A stretch of 6,588 bases of DNA from Verrucomicrobiota bacterium (lineage in GTDB: Bacteria; Verrucomicrobiota; Verrucomicrobiia; Verrucomicrobiales; Verrucomicrobiaceae): NCBI GenBank assembly GCA_021413535.1, contig JAIOQF010000006.1, forward strand, positions 1 to 6,588, written 5' to 3'. Under the pieces are notes generated by a model, which searched no databases, was not told the origin of the DNA, and worked only from the letters and a program-made list of their open reading frames with translations. Positions 6,577-6,588 of the stretch are shown here, in pieces; position 1 is the first letter of the stretch; every line of letters starts with the position of its first letter. Both the position numbers and the translations under genes were made by a program.

Positions 6577-6588
6577 CCCCCCATGACC

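Larger units (their letters stand above)
6303..6588. other. Upstream intergenic region of the pst operon, no gene supported
   Basis: This 286-base stretch precedes pstS and reaches the right edge. No convincing coding sequence is present on either strand. The part next to pstS (6303-6380) would be the untranslated leader and shows no strong structure to my eye. The section 6383-6443 contains the repeated GTGA/GTCAC elements described separately. The part beyond 6445 has no recognised motif except a possible rightward promoter at 6548-6576. An open minus-strand frame from the window edge to a TGA at 6438-6440 could be the end of an upstream gene, but its sequence matches no family I recognise. 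Confidence 0.7.

Noticed and set aside
6438..6588. Minus-strand open frame from the right edge to a TGA at 6438-6440, a possible C-terminus of an upstream gene such as phoR or phoB
   Set aside because: About 50 codons with no recognisable kinase or response-regulator motif; length is within chance expectation. More sequence to the right would decide.

Overview
The window carries one coherent locus, a complete high-affinity phosphate uptake operon read entirely on the minus strand. In transcription order it is pstS (periplasmic phosphate-binding protein), pstC and pstA (the two permeases), pstB (ATPase) and phoU (regulator, cut by the left edge of the window). All five reading frames are intact, with no frameshift or internal stop seen. 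No RNA gene, mobile element, CRISPR array or unrelated accessory gene was found.

Layout from right to left: 6303-6588 is non-coding upstream DNA. It holds two GTGA/GTCAC element pairs that resemble PhoB operators, plus weak promoter-like hexamers. pstS occupies 5331-6302. A 79-base gap follows, with a perfect 10-bp inverted repeat that probably forms an mRNA hairpin. pstC is at 2948-5251, pstA at 1310-2941 (6-base gap), pstB at 490-1293 (16-base gap) and phoU at 457 to the left edge (32-base gap). The tight spacing and common direction indicate one polycistronic message. The pstS-pstC gap is where segmental stability or attenuation could make PstS more abundant than the membrane complex.

How the genes work together: PstS captures inorganic phosphate outside the inner membrane and delivers it to the PstC/PstA channel. 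PstB dimers hydrolyse ATP to drive import. PhoU links the transporter state to the PhoR/PhoB two-component system, so that pho genes are repressed when phosphate is plentiful. Both permeases belong to the long class. PstC has a roughly 390-residue propeller-like insert after its first membrane helix, and PstA has a roughly 240-residue insert with a coiled-coil stretch at the same place. Long permeases of this general type are known from gammaproteobacteria such as Pseudomonas, so they are unusual compared with E. coli but not new.

Organism: a GC-rich (by eye upper 50s percent) didermic bacterium, since the binding protein has a signal peptide but no lipobox cysteine. The starts mostly lack Shine-Dalgarno sequences. 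I lean towards Verrucomicrobiota or a related group, but this is a weak inference and a proteobacterium is possible. Overall this is a conventional core-metabolism region. The points worth a second look are the operator architecture, the intercistronic hairpin and the permease inserts; I do not see an undescribed system.
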